Positions 1 to 10,977 of a stretch of 60,000 nt of DNA are shown piece by piece. Below the pieces are notes generated by a model. It saw only the letters and a list, made by a program, of their open reading frames with translations, was not told where the DNA came from and did not search any database. Where the stretch lies: NCBI GenBank assembly GCA_903813345.2, contig CAIIXF020000006.1, forward strand, positions 1,428,001 to 1,488,000, read 5' to 3'. The translations under genes were made by a program, and so were the position numbers. The stretch's first letter is position 1, and every line of letters begins with the position of its first letter. Source of the stretch: Owenia fusiformis. Its lineage: Eukaryota > Annelida > Polychaeta > Sabellida > Oweniidae.

Positions 1-2317
1 CAAGAGCAAGTTCATTGATGAATCTCTCCGAAAAGCCCTCCTCTTTAAACTTCTTCTCCGCAGAGACATAGAGGAGATCCCTCATGTCTTGGGACATCGA
101 CTCCAAAAGTTTCTCCACACTGGTAAATGCATGGCCGGCTATCTGATGGTCATAGATGCTGTAATGTAAAATGCATTTTTTGGACAATTAGCAGTCAAAA
201 TCCCCCATATTAGAAAATGAGGATTTTTCTTCAAAAATGGCACCCTTTGGTGGGGTCACGTAATAAAAAAAAAACATAAGAAGTTTCACAAAAAACAAAA
301 CAAAAGAAAAAGCCAGAAAAAATGCTTCAATTTACCAACATGGACATTTTCAAATGTAAGCATTGTCATTGTGTATGTAATGGTAACAATATCGTCTCCC
401 ATTTTCTACACTGCCCCCAACTTGTAGCAGAAAGAAATGTGTTTTATGAAAACCTAATTGATATCTTACCCATCGAGGATGGGGTCAAACTCTTAGGACT
501 CGACGAAAACATTCTACTGCAAACAATTTTAGGAAGCAGAATTGATTTCAGTATCAATGATGACAAAATATTTGACATGTTCACAATAGAATGTGCCAAA
601 TCCCTATACAACATTGACATGCATTTTAAAAATTTAGAATAAAAAAAAACGAATACGCAAAATGTACACATGTAAAATCATTTTTATGTACGATAAATGT
701 AAATGACTTTTTCAAAACCCCCATTTTTAAAAAAAATGTTTAATTAATTACTATGTACTAACTGTATTACTGTGTTATATGCTCTTCTTAATACGAAGGA
801 AATAAAGATACATAAACATAAACATTCATAAAATGGATAGCCATTAAATGGATAGCTATGGATAGGATGAGTATCCCGATGACAAAATGTGATGATGTGG
901 TTGCAGATACAAATGTGAAACAATTTGTTATACACAAACAACGCATACTGACAATTTATTCTGAATGCCAACCATTAATAAATGTGTGGCAATTAAAACG
1001 AACAAAAAATGTATTTTAGATGATTTTTATGATAAGAACTTGTTAAAAGGTTTTTGAAAAATCTAATCCGAGTGTAAAAAACCTTCATAGAGTTTGTACA
1101 TAAACTTCTACCTGAGACTATCATGTTAGTCTCATCTTATTTACCTCGAGAACTTTTCCAATAAATGTGTATTCCATGTATCAAGTCTTATAAGGTCGTA
1201 CCCATAGCGCCAGAACATCTTTGCCATGGTTACTAGCGAGAAGCTACTTCCTGTGAAATCCATCTCTTCTCCATTATAGATTCCTAGGATTCCATGGGCC
1301 TTTGCTCTTGGTTTTAAACCTGGTGACAAATTTTAATTATATGTAAATACATAATTAATATTTTGTGGTACTTATTCAATTAGTAGTTACTTCATGCATT
1401 CCTAATGTAATTTGAATATTGAAGATCTAAACTAAAATTAGAAGTAAATTCATTTGATACTGATACTTCTGATACCAGTTTGTCCTTTGTAATGTACTAT
1501 AATCTGAAAATTTGTAAAATTGTAAAATTACCTAGCATTTTTGTCATGTTGACCATGTACATATTTTTGGGGTGTATAACTGATCCCCCAGATTCATAGT
1601 CTTGGCCTGCAAATTTTACAGATGACACTCTACCACCTATCTCCTATAAATACAATGTACATGGAAAATTAAATGTTCTGCCTTGCACTCATTTGAAATA
1701 TAAACTCCCATGAAACATACACTTGAGAATATAAATATATGATCAGCATCATTTGTAAATGGTTCATTTCAATAAATTTTGAATAAACGAATATTCAAAA
1801 TATGCAACAGGGAATTCTATTTGTATACTGAAAACAAGTTTCCTGTTTTTTAACAATATTACCTGTTTTTAGATTCATCTTTTCTCATTTCTCAAAATCT
1901 TTCTTTAAACATCTTTCTCTCCAAATGGTTATCGAAGAACAATTTGGCAAATTTTAAATTACAGTATCTCAAAACCTTTTTCTCCAATCATTATCCAGTT
2001 TTTGATAATAATCTTTCTATTCAAATTAAGAGTAAGAGAAAAAATCACTCAGTGTTCATTTTGGGACCAGGGATTTTGAGGAAAAGTGTGGCGAAAAACA
2101 GGGGGTGATCATGTTTTTAAAAATAGTTTTAGAGACATATAAAAAGTAAAACTCTGGTATATAATAAACAATATAATGTCTGCAGCATAGATTGCAGATA
2201 TAATAGATCTAACAAAAGGTACCTTGTCTTCATAGAGATCTATTTGGACATGCTTGTCAAACAATTCTCTTAGGAAATGTCCTGAACTAACTCCTCCTGC
2301 ACCTCCCCCTACTATAG
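1..2317 (-). CDS. PCYOX1: Prenylcysteine oxidase (PCYOX1-like), partial, 4 exons visible
   Basis: FAD-dependent thioether oxidase of the lysosome that frees cysteine and an isoprenoid aldehyde from prenylcysteine. In gene order the exons are 2317-2223, 1643-1532, 1319-1145 and 158-1 (running off the window). The first holds the dinucleotide-binding motif IVGGGAGGVSSGHFLRELF and the acidic end of the second strand, IDLYEDK. The second reads EIGGRVSSVKFAGQDYESGG and then SVIHPKNMYM, typical of the family. The third contains ILGIYNGEEMDFTGSSF and the last IYDHQIAGHAFTSVEKLLES. All junctions have GT/AG sites (GTAC, GTAA, GTAA donors) and phases agree. The signal-peptide exon was not found upstream, and the C-terminal half lies outside the window. 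A LINE relic sits in the intron between 158 and 1145. The family call is firm; the choice between PCYOX1 and its paralogue PCYOX1L is not. Confidence 0.88.
270..835 (+). mobile_element. 3' end of a non-LTR retrotransposon (LINE relic)
   Basis: An open frame at 322-642 ends in a Cys/His motif (CKHCHCVC, then HFLHCPQLVAER) of the kind found at the C-terminus of LINE reverse transcriptases. It is followed by an AT-rich 3' tail with an AATAAA-type signal near 800 and a short A-rich repeat end. No reverse-transcriptase core is present, so this is a 5'-truncated insertion in an intron of the prenylcysteine oxidase gene, on the opposite strand to it. The assignment rests on this one motif and the tail. 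Confidence 0.55.
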
Positions 2318-2699
2318 CTGAAATACATAAAACCACAAACTAAAATTAATACTCGATGCTCTGCATCTCATACAAATTTTGGAAAGCAACACCTTCAAGG
2401 AATGGTCTTTCCATATTGCACTGAATCCAGGGCTTAGTACTTAAATATGAATTAAAACAGATCCCTACATCTACATGTACATAATCATCATATCTCATAA
2501 AAAATATAAAATGTTACTAAATGTAAATAAACATACTCTAACTTAATTGCACAGACACCATACATCGTCAATTTTTGTGTTAACCTTATTGTCATAATTT
2601 CCATCTGGAGGTATTGAGCAAAATAAAAAGATGGCACTATAAGCGTCAATGACCAACATCCATCTCATAGGTCAAATACTACATATGCAATACATGTAG
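2318..2699. other. Intronic/upstream sequence, nothing recognised
   Basis: AT-rich sequence upstream of the first visible prenylcysteine oxidase exon. I see no coding exon, repeat array or RNA gene in it. Confidence 0.4.
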
Positions 2700-3653
2700 T
2701 ACAGAGTGTCTCAGAAAAAATGTTACACTCACAAAAAGTTCAATATCTTTCATAATTTTGACTTTTCCCTAAAATATACATTGTATACCAAAAGACAAAT
2801 CTTTCTCGAATAATTTGAAACCATCAAATTCAAAATCTGTCATTAATTGGCTCCACATGACAGCTTTTAGTGTCCCATGGTAAAATGTGACTTGCGCCAA
2901 CTTCTAAGTGATTGGATTGACCAAATGACAAAGGAGGAACAGTTTCTTTAATATTTAACTTTCTTCTGGGTAGAAGCTTGACCTTAAACTGAGTCATTCA
3001 GTAATTTTCCTATTTGTCTTACATATGATCATTGGGTATAAGACATAAACATGTGGTTCCCTCAACATGTTCTCCAAATTAAATTTGAGGTACCCTTGCC
3101 CATGCGCGCATGAATTGTAATATCACTCTTATTCTATCAATTATTTTTGCAGAAGTTCATTTAGGTCAGTTTGTGATGCTGTAAACCACTTTCAGAGGCC
3201 CTTCAAAAACTCAAGGGTGTAAAAAGGAATGACCCTGGGGGCCAATCCATTGGGAAATTCAATGCTATCTTCTAATTTCCAAAGGGTTCTACCAAAACGA
3301 TCTGCCACAGGCCTTTGTGCCATCCTGTTGCCATCATAACAAAATTGAACACTCTGACAATGAAATCTTGTATTTCTATCCAGGAAAGATATCACCGTCC
3401 ACAGCATTCACACCAAAAAAGAATTGATCACCACATGTCCAGCCACTGAGAAGTTGGCGCAAATCAGATTTCACATGCATCTATAAAATCTGTCCTGTGC
3501 AGCCAATCTTGGACGGATTTTGAATCTGATGGTGTGAATTTATTCGAAAAAGACTGGTCTTATGGTATCTAAGTATATTTTAAAGGAAAAGTCAAAATCA
3601 TGAAAGATATTGAACTTTTTGTAAGTGTAACATTTTTTTTGAGACACACTGTA
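2700..3653 (-). mobile_element. Mariner-like DNA transposon, decayed
   Basis: Both ends start TACA and read inward as GTGTCTCA and then AAAAATGTTACACT. The inverted similarity extends for roughly 230 bp on each side, and the flanking TA fits the TA target duplication of Tc1/mariner elements. Minus-strand remnants at 3192-3407 (SIEFPNGLAPRVIPFYTLEF, then LKGL) line up with the transposase block normally reading roughly WP..SPDL.P.D..LWG.LK. The frame is broken and the catalytic motif is not intact. It lies upstream of, or within an intron of, the prenylcysteine oxidase gene. Confidence 0.7.
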
Positions 3654-4034
3654 TATCATATATATAGAATTTGAGTAATAGCAATTGATGATAATATGTT
3701 GTTCATCGGTTTCATTAGTCTCCCTCATTATAATCTAAATTCTAAAATCATGTAAAAAATTGTATCAATACAATGAAAAAAATTTCTGTTACAGAATATT
3801 AAGATTAATAGGAGATCAATCGTTTCTGATAATTTTTTCTGTACTCCCATACGGGAATGTGAACAAATATATCGATTGAAAAATAGGTGTGAAAATCCCC
3901 ATGTTAAACCTATGGAGGAAAACAAGGACGTATGAATTTGTTCCTCCGCGAATGCATCATGGGGAATATTTTGACCTTATGAGGAAAATCTTTCGCGTCG
4001 ACTCTTTTAAAGAGGGAACAATGAGTATGAGAAT
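3654..4034. other. Non-coding, nothing recognised
   Basis: Low-complexity AT-rich stretch between the mariner-like element and the CAGGCC-end repeat relics. No supported gene. Confidence 0.4.
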
Positions 4035-4600
4035 TTGAAGGAAGGTGTTCAACATTTGAAAATCACGTACTCATGTTAGCTGTTCCTAAGTTGACAGGCC
4101 TGCAGGCCATCTAACTGTCCCGCAATTTTCGTATTTGTCCTGCATTTACTGGAACATTTGAAGTCAACTTTTTTTGCGTGACAGCAAATACACATGAGAA
4201 AATTTTGAGGTGTTCAAAATTTGGTTAGATGCAATAAAATTTTAACCAATGTGTTAAAACAGTGGGCCAAGGTGTTCAGATTTGGACCAAGTGTCCACAT
4301 TTTGAAGAAAGGAGTTCAACATTTGTAAGTCACTCAAGTTAGGTGTTCCCTAGTCCAACAACATTAGACCTAGCCTGGGCCTCGTTTCTTATCTGACATA
4401 ATGGCCAAGAAAATTCCTAGCAGTAAAGAACGCCGTTATTGAGTTTAACGACATTGATCTAGGGTTCCCAAGTTGACAGGCCTAGGCCTGACATATACAT
4501 GTACATGTATATCTGCCCTGTCAACCCTCCCAGGCATTAGGTGTGATTGCCACTCATTTGCTGGAAAAAATGAGATCACGCAACAATTTTGCGTGTATGA
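4035..4600. mobile_element. Decayed relics of the CAGGCCTGTCAAC repeat family
   Basis: One relic ends at about 4102 with the family's right end (GTTCCTAAGTTGACAGGCCT). A second follows directly (4103 to about 4375), starting CAGGCC and ACTGTCCCGCAATTTTCG and carrying internal GGTGTTCA minirepeats. Further terminal pieces lie near 4468-4492 and 4514-4600 (GACAGGCCTAGGCCTG; CCTGTCAACC). All are more diverged than the copies at 5994-6984 and 8690-9214. Confidence 0.6.
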
Positions 4601-5390
4601 TCATGGACTTTAAAGAGGCTCTATGCCATAGGATAGCACAATCAAGATCCCTCTAGACTTTTTTGCATATTGAGTTTCACCACATGTATACCCATCTACT
4701 TACCAAAGAAGAAGTCCCAAATCCCCCTCTTTCAGTGTTAATTTTGTGATTGTGCTGGTCGATCTAATTATTTTCAAAGAAATTAATTCAATCTGAAGTT
4801 TGAATATACCGGGAAAGTCCTCCTGTTATCTGATTGGTAGTTGAATTTGTTTATCATAAACATGATTGGCTGCCTGGTTCAAGGTGCTTGTGGGCGCTTG
4901 TGTGACTCAATGGGGATTCCCCTCGCTAGCCGAGGAATCAATTGTGTTTTATTCTGGAGTTTGGTTGTTCTATTGATTATTTCCGATATTTCGGCAATAA
5001 TATACCCAAAAGTTATTCTCAAGATATATCCATGGTATGTGAGATATTATATGAGCAATAACAATAGGACATCATTGATTGTCTGGGGGAGAAACCTATG
5101 GGATACATGTAATGCATCTTTAATCAAATTTTAGTCCATGGTATGATAAAATCACGGACATCTAATACGTTCTTCGAACGGGAATGTTATCAATAACAGG
5201 ACTGGCATCCAGATCCAAGTATTTTTCAAGACCGCCGACTCTCGTTGCGCTATTTATCCCTATTGACTCAGTTGTTCATATAAATTTACGTACCTTACAT
5301 GTACATGCTTTGTAATCGACGTAGATAGAAAATATTGTTTCCTAAATTGCTCTGAAAAGCGATAATTATTACTAAATGTACTTTGAACAG
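4601..5390. other. Non-coding, nothing recognised
   Basis: A plus-strand open frame at 4841-5134 has no family resemblance, no splice context and no repeats. I do not call it a gene. Confidence 0.35.
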
Positions 5391-5620
5391 GTCGACTGAC
5401 CAAAAAGTCGGACTTCTGGCACAAGGTCACGTGACCCATTCGGGAGGTCACGGGAGGTTACGAGAACTAAATTCAAATTTCCCAAACAATCATCATTTAA
5501 CCAATCAACGTCGAGATAAAATTGATGACGTCACCGCCATCGGTCAAGGTCAGGTCAAAAGTCATCCATCTTGCCATTTGCCCCGCGGATTCTTACCAGT
5601 CGACAAAAAACGATGAAATC
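5391..5620. promoter_or_regulatory. Possible promoter/enhancer: CRE and AGGTCA half-sites
   Basis: This stretch is richer in G and C than its surroundings. It holds CACGTGAC, two GGAGGT(C/T)ACG repeats, a perfect palindromic CRE (TGACGTCA, 5526-5533) and adjacent AGGTCA-type half-sites (CAAGGTCAGGTCA followed by AAAGTCA). Such clustering is common in animal promoters. It lies upstream of the minus-strand prenylcysteine oxidase exons and could be that gene's promoter, but no first exon was found to tie it down. Confidence 0.25.
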
Positions 5621-5993
5621 ACGTTAAAAATAAAATATACACTTTAAAATTGAGGCTGATTGAATATGACAAGACTCCATTGAATACAGCTGTGCAATTT
5701 ACAGTCACCAAGATGAGCTAATTTCGGAGAGATTCGGGAATTAAAAAAGGTAAGCCATTCCGGTTTCCCAACTTCAAGAATTTGAAATCCCAGAATCTTC
5801 TTTGCCAGAAACATTCTCTCTGACTGTGGATAAAATGTTTTTCTGTAGTATGTTGATATTGTTGACAGGCCTGTAGTGTATATACAGTAATTTACTTCAA
5901 AGGCCTTAGAGAAATAAAAGAGGTTCATATTTACATCTTTATATTGAGATACATATATGAATTATGGTGCATTTCTTCATCTTATACCTTATG

Positions 5994-6703
5994 CAGGCCT
6001 GTCAACTTGGGAACACCTAACATGAGTGACTTGGAAATGTTGAACACCTCCCCTCAAAATGTGGACACCTTGGTCCAAATCTGGACACCTTGATCCAAAA
6101 TTTGAACACCTTGCAGGCCTGTCAACTGTCCCGCAATTTGCGTATTTGTCACGCATTTGCTGAAGAATTTGAAGTCACGCCAGTTATTTTTGCGTGACAG
6201 AAAATGTCACGCAAATACGCATTTTACCTGGTAATTGTCAAGCAAAAATATTTCTGTAGAAAATTTTCTAAAAAAGATCGTCTACACAGCAAAAATACGA
6301 ACGACGGGAAAAAACGTACGCATTTCGTTCGGACTTTTCACGCGAATTACGGATATGTCACGCATTACGTTCGAAAATTTTCGTACCTACCCCCCCCCCC
6401 CCCCCCCGTTGATGGATGTTTGAAACGCAAGCGTAGCGTGCGCGAAAAATTTGAGGTGTTCAAAATTTGGCAAGATGTAATAAAATTTAAACCAAGGTGT
6501 TCAAAATTTGGATCAAGGTGTTCAGATTTGGACCAAGGTGGCCACATTTTGAGGGGAGGTGTTCAACATTTCCAAGTCACTCATGTTAGGTGTTCCCAAG
6601 TTGACAGGCCTGACCTTGGTTTAAATTTTATTACATCTTGCCAAGTTTTGAACACCTCAAATTTTTCGCGCTCGCTACGCTCGCGTTACAAACAACCCTC
6701 AAC

Positions 6704-6734
<31 letters not shown>

Positions 6735-6984
6735 TAAGACATTATTGTAATTCGCGTGAAAATACCGAACGAAATGCGTACATTTTTTTCCGCCGTTCGT
6801 ATTTTTGCTGTGTAGACGATCTTTTTTTAGGGATTTTTCTACAGAAATATTTTTGCTTGACAATTACCAGGTAAAATGCGTATTTGCGTGACATTTTCTG
6901 TCATGCAAAAATAACTGGCGTGACTTCAAATTCTTCAGCAAATGCGTGACAAATACGCAAATTGCGGGACAGTTGACAGACCTG
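5994..6984 (-). mobile_element. CAGGCC-end DNA element 'A', interrupted by element B
   Basis: Starts CAGGCCTGTCAACTTGGG (5994) and ends with the inverted CAGTTGACAGACCTG (6984). It is flanked on both sides by CTTATG (5988-5993 and 6985-6990), a 6-bp target duplication. Removing element B and one copy of its duplication leaves about 486 bp. The element carries GGTGTTCA-type minirepeats, a 29-base G run (6704-6732), and a subterminal region with TTGCGTGACA-like motifs. No transposase is visible, so it is non-autonomous. Strand is given relative to elements B and C. Confidence 0.8.
6114..6612 (+). mobile_element. CAGGCC-end DNA element 'B', nested in element A
   Basis: A 499-bp copy from CAGGCCTGTCAACTGTCCCG (6114) to AGTTGACAGGCCTG (6612). 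It is flanked by ACCTTG at 6108-6113 and 6613-6618. Excising it and one ACCTTG restores element A's continuous sequence, which matches B's own interior in reverse complement. It contains an 18-base C run (6390-6407). Open frames across it are by-products of the homopolymer and minirepeats. Confidence 0.85.
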
Positions 6985-6990
6985 CTTATG

Positions 6991-8689
6991 ACACTGACAC
7001 TGTGACAGGTTCCCAATTTTCTAAAAAGTACAAGTTCCAAAAGTTCAAGCTGGGAACCTGTTCTTCTAATGATCTTTTCTTCTTTGTGATTGTCAATGCA
7101 CTCAATTACACAATTTTAGTATATACTTACCAATCTTAGGACTCTCATTTTTCTGTAGATTAACCCGGGGAATGAACATAAATCCACATAACAAAAGAGA
7201 AATTGTTGGGGATGTCCTCATGAACATTTTGATTTCAGAACGAGGTTTGAGGGAAATCCCTGACCAACATGATTTCCGGTTTCAAAACTTCTTGCAGATT
7301 TTTTTCACTTTTTACAAGATTATCGAAGACGAAAGTAAATTCAGAAGTATCAAACAGAGTAAGGAGATGTTTTTTGGTGTCAGGGATCGTTTATTGTTCG
7401 AATTCAAATAAGCCAGGCGTTGAAAATGCTGAAAATGAAAAGGTAAATAGATATCTTTTTATACAGTGGGGGACAAAAATAAAACTCAACGTTCACATTA
7501 GTTGTCACAATGAGCTTATTTCCAAGTTTCGTGTCTCAAACTCTCCCAAGCGGTAGAAAAATAATTCCCGTTCACTTAAGTAGCACAATAAATGAATCCA
7601 AAGCTTCATACCTGCAAATAATGGATAAATCGTCCCTACCAAATCTAATGAATGTTTTCATGAATCGCCATGTTTGTTATCCAAGGATGGTTGACTCCCA
7701 GAATGCAACATCAGTTAACCGTATTTACTCATGACAGGTTTCAAAATGGCGGAACAGCATTTTGAAAGCTGGCACGTGTCATGTTGCATTCTGGGAGCCA
7801 ATCCTCCGTTCCGGCGCAATCAGGCGACGAAATCACCTCAACATTTGAAGAGTCGGCATAACATGTGAATATCCAATTCAACTTTTGAAGTTCCTATTTG
7901 TCATTAGGGACACAAATTCCACTATATTTGGACTTAAGACAAAGAAAATAGAGCACTGAATACACTGAGGTACAGTGCTGATATATAATAATAAAGGGTG
8001 CGTTTTCAAACTAAACAGAGTGCTCCTACCAAAATGAATTTGCCTACATACCCCTGAGACTCTTATCTGATAGATAGAATGAACAAATAAAACAAAAGTT
8101 TTGCTATTATAGGTAAAAAGTTCTCTTGAAATTTCGAAGTGATTTTACCTGTTAATTCTGTCCATGGTCCGCCATTTTTGCGGAAGTTACACTGAAACGC
8201 AAACTCCATGAAACGAAACGAAATCACTAGAAAAATATGGCACACATTGTGCGCATGTGCAGCAAAGTTTAAACCAATCAGATTATTTGATTATTTCGCG
8301 CACATGAATTATTTGCTTCTGAGCACTTACAAGCTTACCACAATAAACAAACCTGACAGAGACTACCCTTAGCCTACTTCATTTTGGTGAAATTTCAGCT
8401 GAAACTCGTGACAAATGCATTATGCATACGCTGGTGTGAAGCCTTGGAGACACTCACTTTGGTAAATATGATTTATGGTGTATACTTTTCTGCAGTTTGT
8501 GGGAGTTTGGGACATTAAATGTTATAATTCAAGAAAATATGCCAATTAAACGACTGATCAATTAATATCCACCAGCACTGTAAGAATTTATTACATGTGC
8601 GACAGCATGTAATTTTCATAGCTTTTGCAATTCTTTATGATCCCCACTGTAGGAAATAATTTTTGTCATTTCTTCACATGTTCGTATAC
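6991..8689. other. Non-coding region with a short palindrome
   Basis: No gene is supported. Inverted arms of about 22 bp at 7689-7711 and 7779-7800 share CCCAGAATGCAACAT. Near 8150-8200 the minus strand has a start-codon context (ACCATGGAC) followed shortly by GTAAAA, which could be a small first exon but cannot be linked to any gene. Confidence 0.35.
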
Positions 8690-8966
8690 CAGGCCTGTCA
8701 ACTGTCCCGCAATTTGCGTATTTGTCACGCATTTGCTGAAGAATTTGAAGTCACGCCAGTTTTTTTTGCGTGACAGAAAATGTCACGCAAAATACGCATT
8801 TTACCTGGTAATTGTCAAGCAAAAATATTTCTGTAGAAAGTTTTTCGAAATATGTTTACGATACGGTAAAAATACGAACGCCGGAAAAAACCGAACGCAA
8901 TTTGTTCGGATTTGTCACGCGAATCCCGTATGTGTCACGCATGTTCATTGGAAATTTTTCGTACCT

Positions 8967-9011
<45 letters not shown>

Positions 9012-9214
9012 ACCCCGTTGATGATATCGCGAGCGTAGCTAGCGCGAAAAATTTGAGGTGTTCAAAGTTTGGGAAAGGTGCTCAAACTTTGGCCAAAGGT
9101 GTTTAAAAGTTGGCCAAAGGTGTTCAAAATTTGGACAAAAGTGTTCAGATTTGGACTTAGGTGTCCAACATTTTGAAGTCACTCATATTAGGTGGTCCCA
9201 AGTTGACAGCCCTG
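8690..9214 (+). mobile_element. CAGGCC-end DNA element 'C'
   Basis: A third well-preserved copy, from CAGGCCTGTCAACTGTCCCG (8690) to AGTTGACAGCCCTG (9214), flanked by GTATAC at 8684-8689 and 9215-9220. It has the same internal plan as element B, including a C-rich tract of 44 bases (8968-9011), followed by GGTGTTCA minirepeats. No coding capacity. Confidence 0.82.
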
Positions 9215-10977
9215 GTATACATATGTACATTCACCGAACTTATCTTGTACCAAGACCAATACCATCTCTACGATTCATGGCCTCTCATGGCCCACATCTT
9301 GAAATACTGGTCAATCGAAACATACCCCCATAAATGTGGGGTTATTTTGAGGATTTTTAATATTTAGGACATTTGTTACCACATGCTATCTATTGCAAGA
9401 CTTACGCCTGCCACAACCATCGCCATGTTTAATCAGTGTTTTGAAGTAGCGCAAGGATCCTGCCATGACCGTGGTAGTTATCCCGTTCCAGGACTATAGT
9501 CCTGTACTGAGCGCATACATTTGCCTGTACGATTACAACTTGGGAGAATTATCTACGCCCCTTCCACTTTAAGAAACCTACCTCAATGCATTCTAGAACT
9601 CAAAATGTAACTTCTAATATATTGGAACCGCCGATTGTCTGGGTCAGTTGGCAGAACGAGGTATTTTTGTTTCTTATGGCTCTTTTGGTCGAAGTTTGAT
9701 TAAGATGGCGGTTATAACGGAATTTCCTGAACTTTTCCGTAATAGCACGAACTTGGTATTTCGTTACGTCACTTCCGTGTAAAATGGATTTGTTTCCGGT
9801 AAGAGGGAATTTCGAAAATTTCGGACAATATTTTCATTATTTACTGCCATGTCGACATCCTATGCTCTTAACTGTATACCGAATGGTTAAACAATGTTTC
9901 TTACCGGAAACAAATCCATTTAAACACTTTTTGGGGCTTTAAGGCCTTGTTTGGCCTAAAAATTTTTTTGGGCCCATTTTGCCTTTCATTTCCTATAAAT
10001 CACAGCTAGCAGGGAAGATAAAATGTACTAGTGACTGGTCACGTGACTTGACTGGTGATTAGTACATTTCATCTTCCCTGTAAGCAGGGATTTGGGACTT
10101 TTCAGGGAATTAGTTCATCTCTTTCATATCACGTGAGAATAACCTAATGAGCATCTAGAAAACAATAATATTATGAGATAATCACCCACGATACCCCTGG
10201 ACCCCAAAAGCAATCAGACATCCCCAACTGGGCGTACCAAATCAAAATATAGCCCTACGCCCATGACTGACATACCATTTGTCTGAATCCCAATGGTCCA
10301 AATACCATATTTGAAAAATAAAACTAATTACCAACTTATTACCAACTAATTTACAACTAATTATCAACAATTCTGCTGGCAATTGGAATTAAAGTTAAGC
10401 GTTAATTAAATCAATGATAATTATGGCCTAATTATCAGTAGCAAATTCAACGTAAATTAACTTACAATAATGCTGATTTATGATTTTTAGTTGATAATTA
10501 AGATATGAAATGTTTGAGGGTGATAGTAAGTGGTAAATTAAAACGTTTTTGTTCTGAAGTAGATTATTGGTTGATAGTTAACATATAGGATGATTATAAT
10601 GATAATTAGTAGTAAATTAATTAATTGAGAATTACAACGGGAATTGTGCGTATACTACCATGAAATTTGGTCAACATTATTATAAGGGTATGTAGAACAT
10701 GAATACAATGTATGTTAAATCTTATTCACACTTCTGTCTGAAATGTTTTGAATTTGAAAATCTTTTTAAATCAGATCATATAATATTAATCCTAAAATGC
10801 AATTTAGGTACTAACATGGGTTACCTATATTTCAAAAGTAATCCAAATGTGCTCTTCTAAATAATGATTGTTAGATCAAAGACATTTCAAAACAAATTTT
10901 TGATTGTATCTGCTACGTCCTTATTATGTAACATTATAGTCTAATGTTAATGTGTTCTGATTTTAATTGTTGATGGC
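9215..10977. other. Non-coding region with two inverted repeats
   Basis: No gene is supported. Inverted arms of 22 bp lie at 9781-9803 and 9900-9921 (ATGGATTTGTTTCCGGTAAG). A 70-bp imperfect palindrome at 10011-10080 begins AGGGAAGATAAAATGTAC. From about 10260 to 10640 the sequence is AT-rich with repeated CTAATTATCAAC-like words. These are related to the interior of the tandem duplication that follows. Confidence 0.45.

Noticed and set aside
4841-5134. 97-codon plus-strand frame with hydrophobic stretches
   Set aside because: No family match, no splice or promoter context. The hydrophobic look is typical of AT-rich non-coding frames.
6204-6874. Frames rich in proline or glycine around the C and G runs (177 and 78 codons)
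   Set aside because: They are translations of homopolymers and minirepeats in the nested transposable elements, with no protein-family resemblance.
8150-8245. Possible first exon on the minus strand (ACCATGGAC, then GTAAAA)
   Set aside because: Only six codons before the donor-like site and no downstream exon to join it to. The evidence is too weak.
8625-9038. 137-codon frame ending in polyproline
   Set aside because: It lies in element C and its overlapping versions in all frames follow the C run. Not coding.
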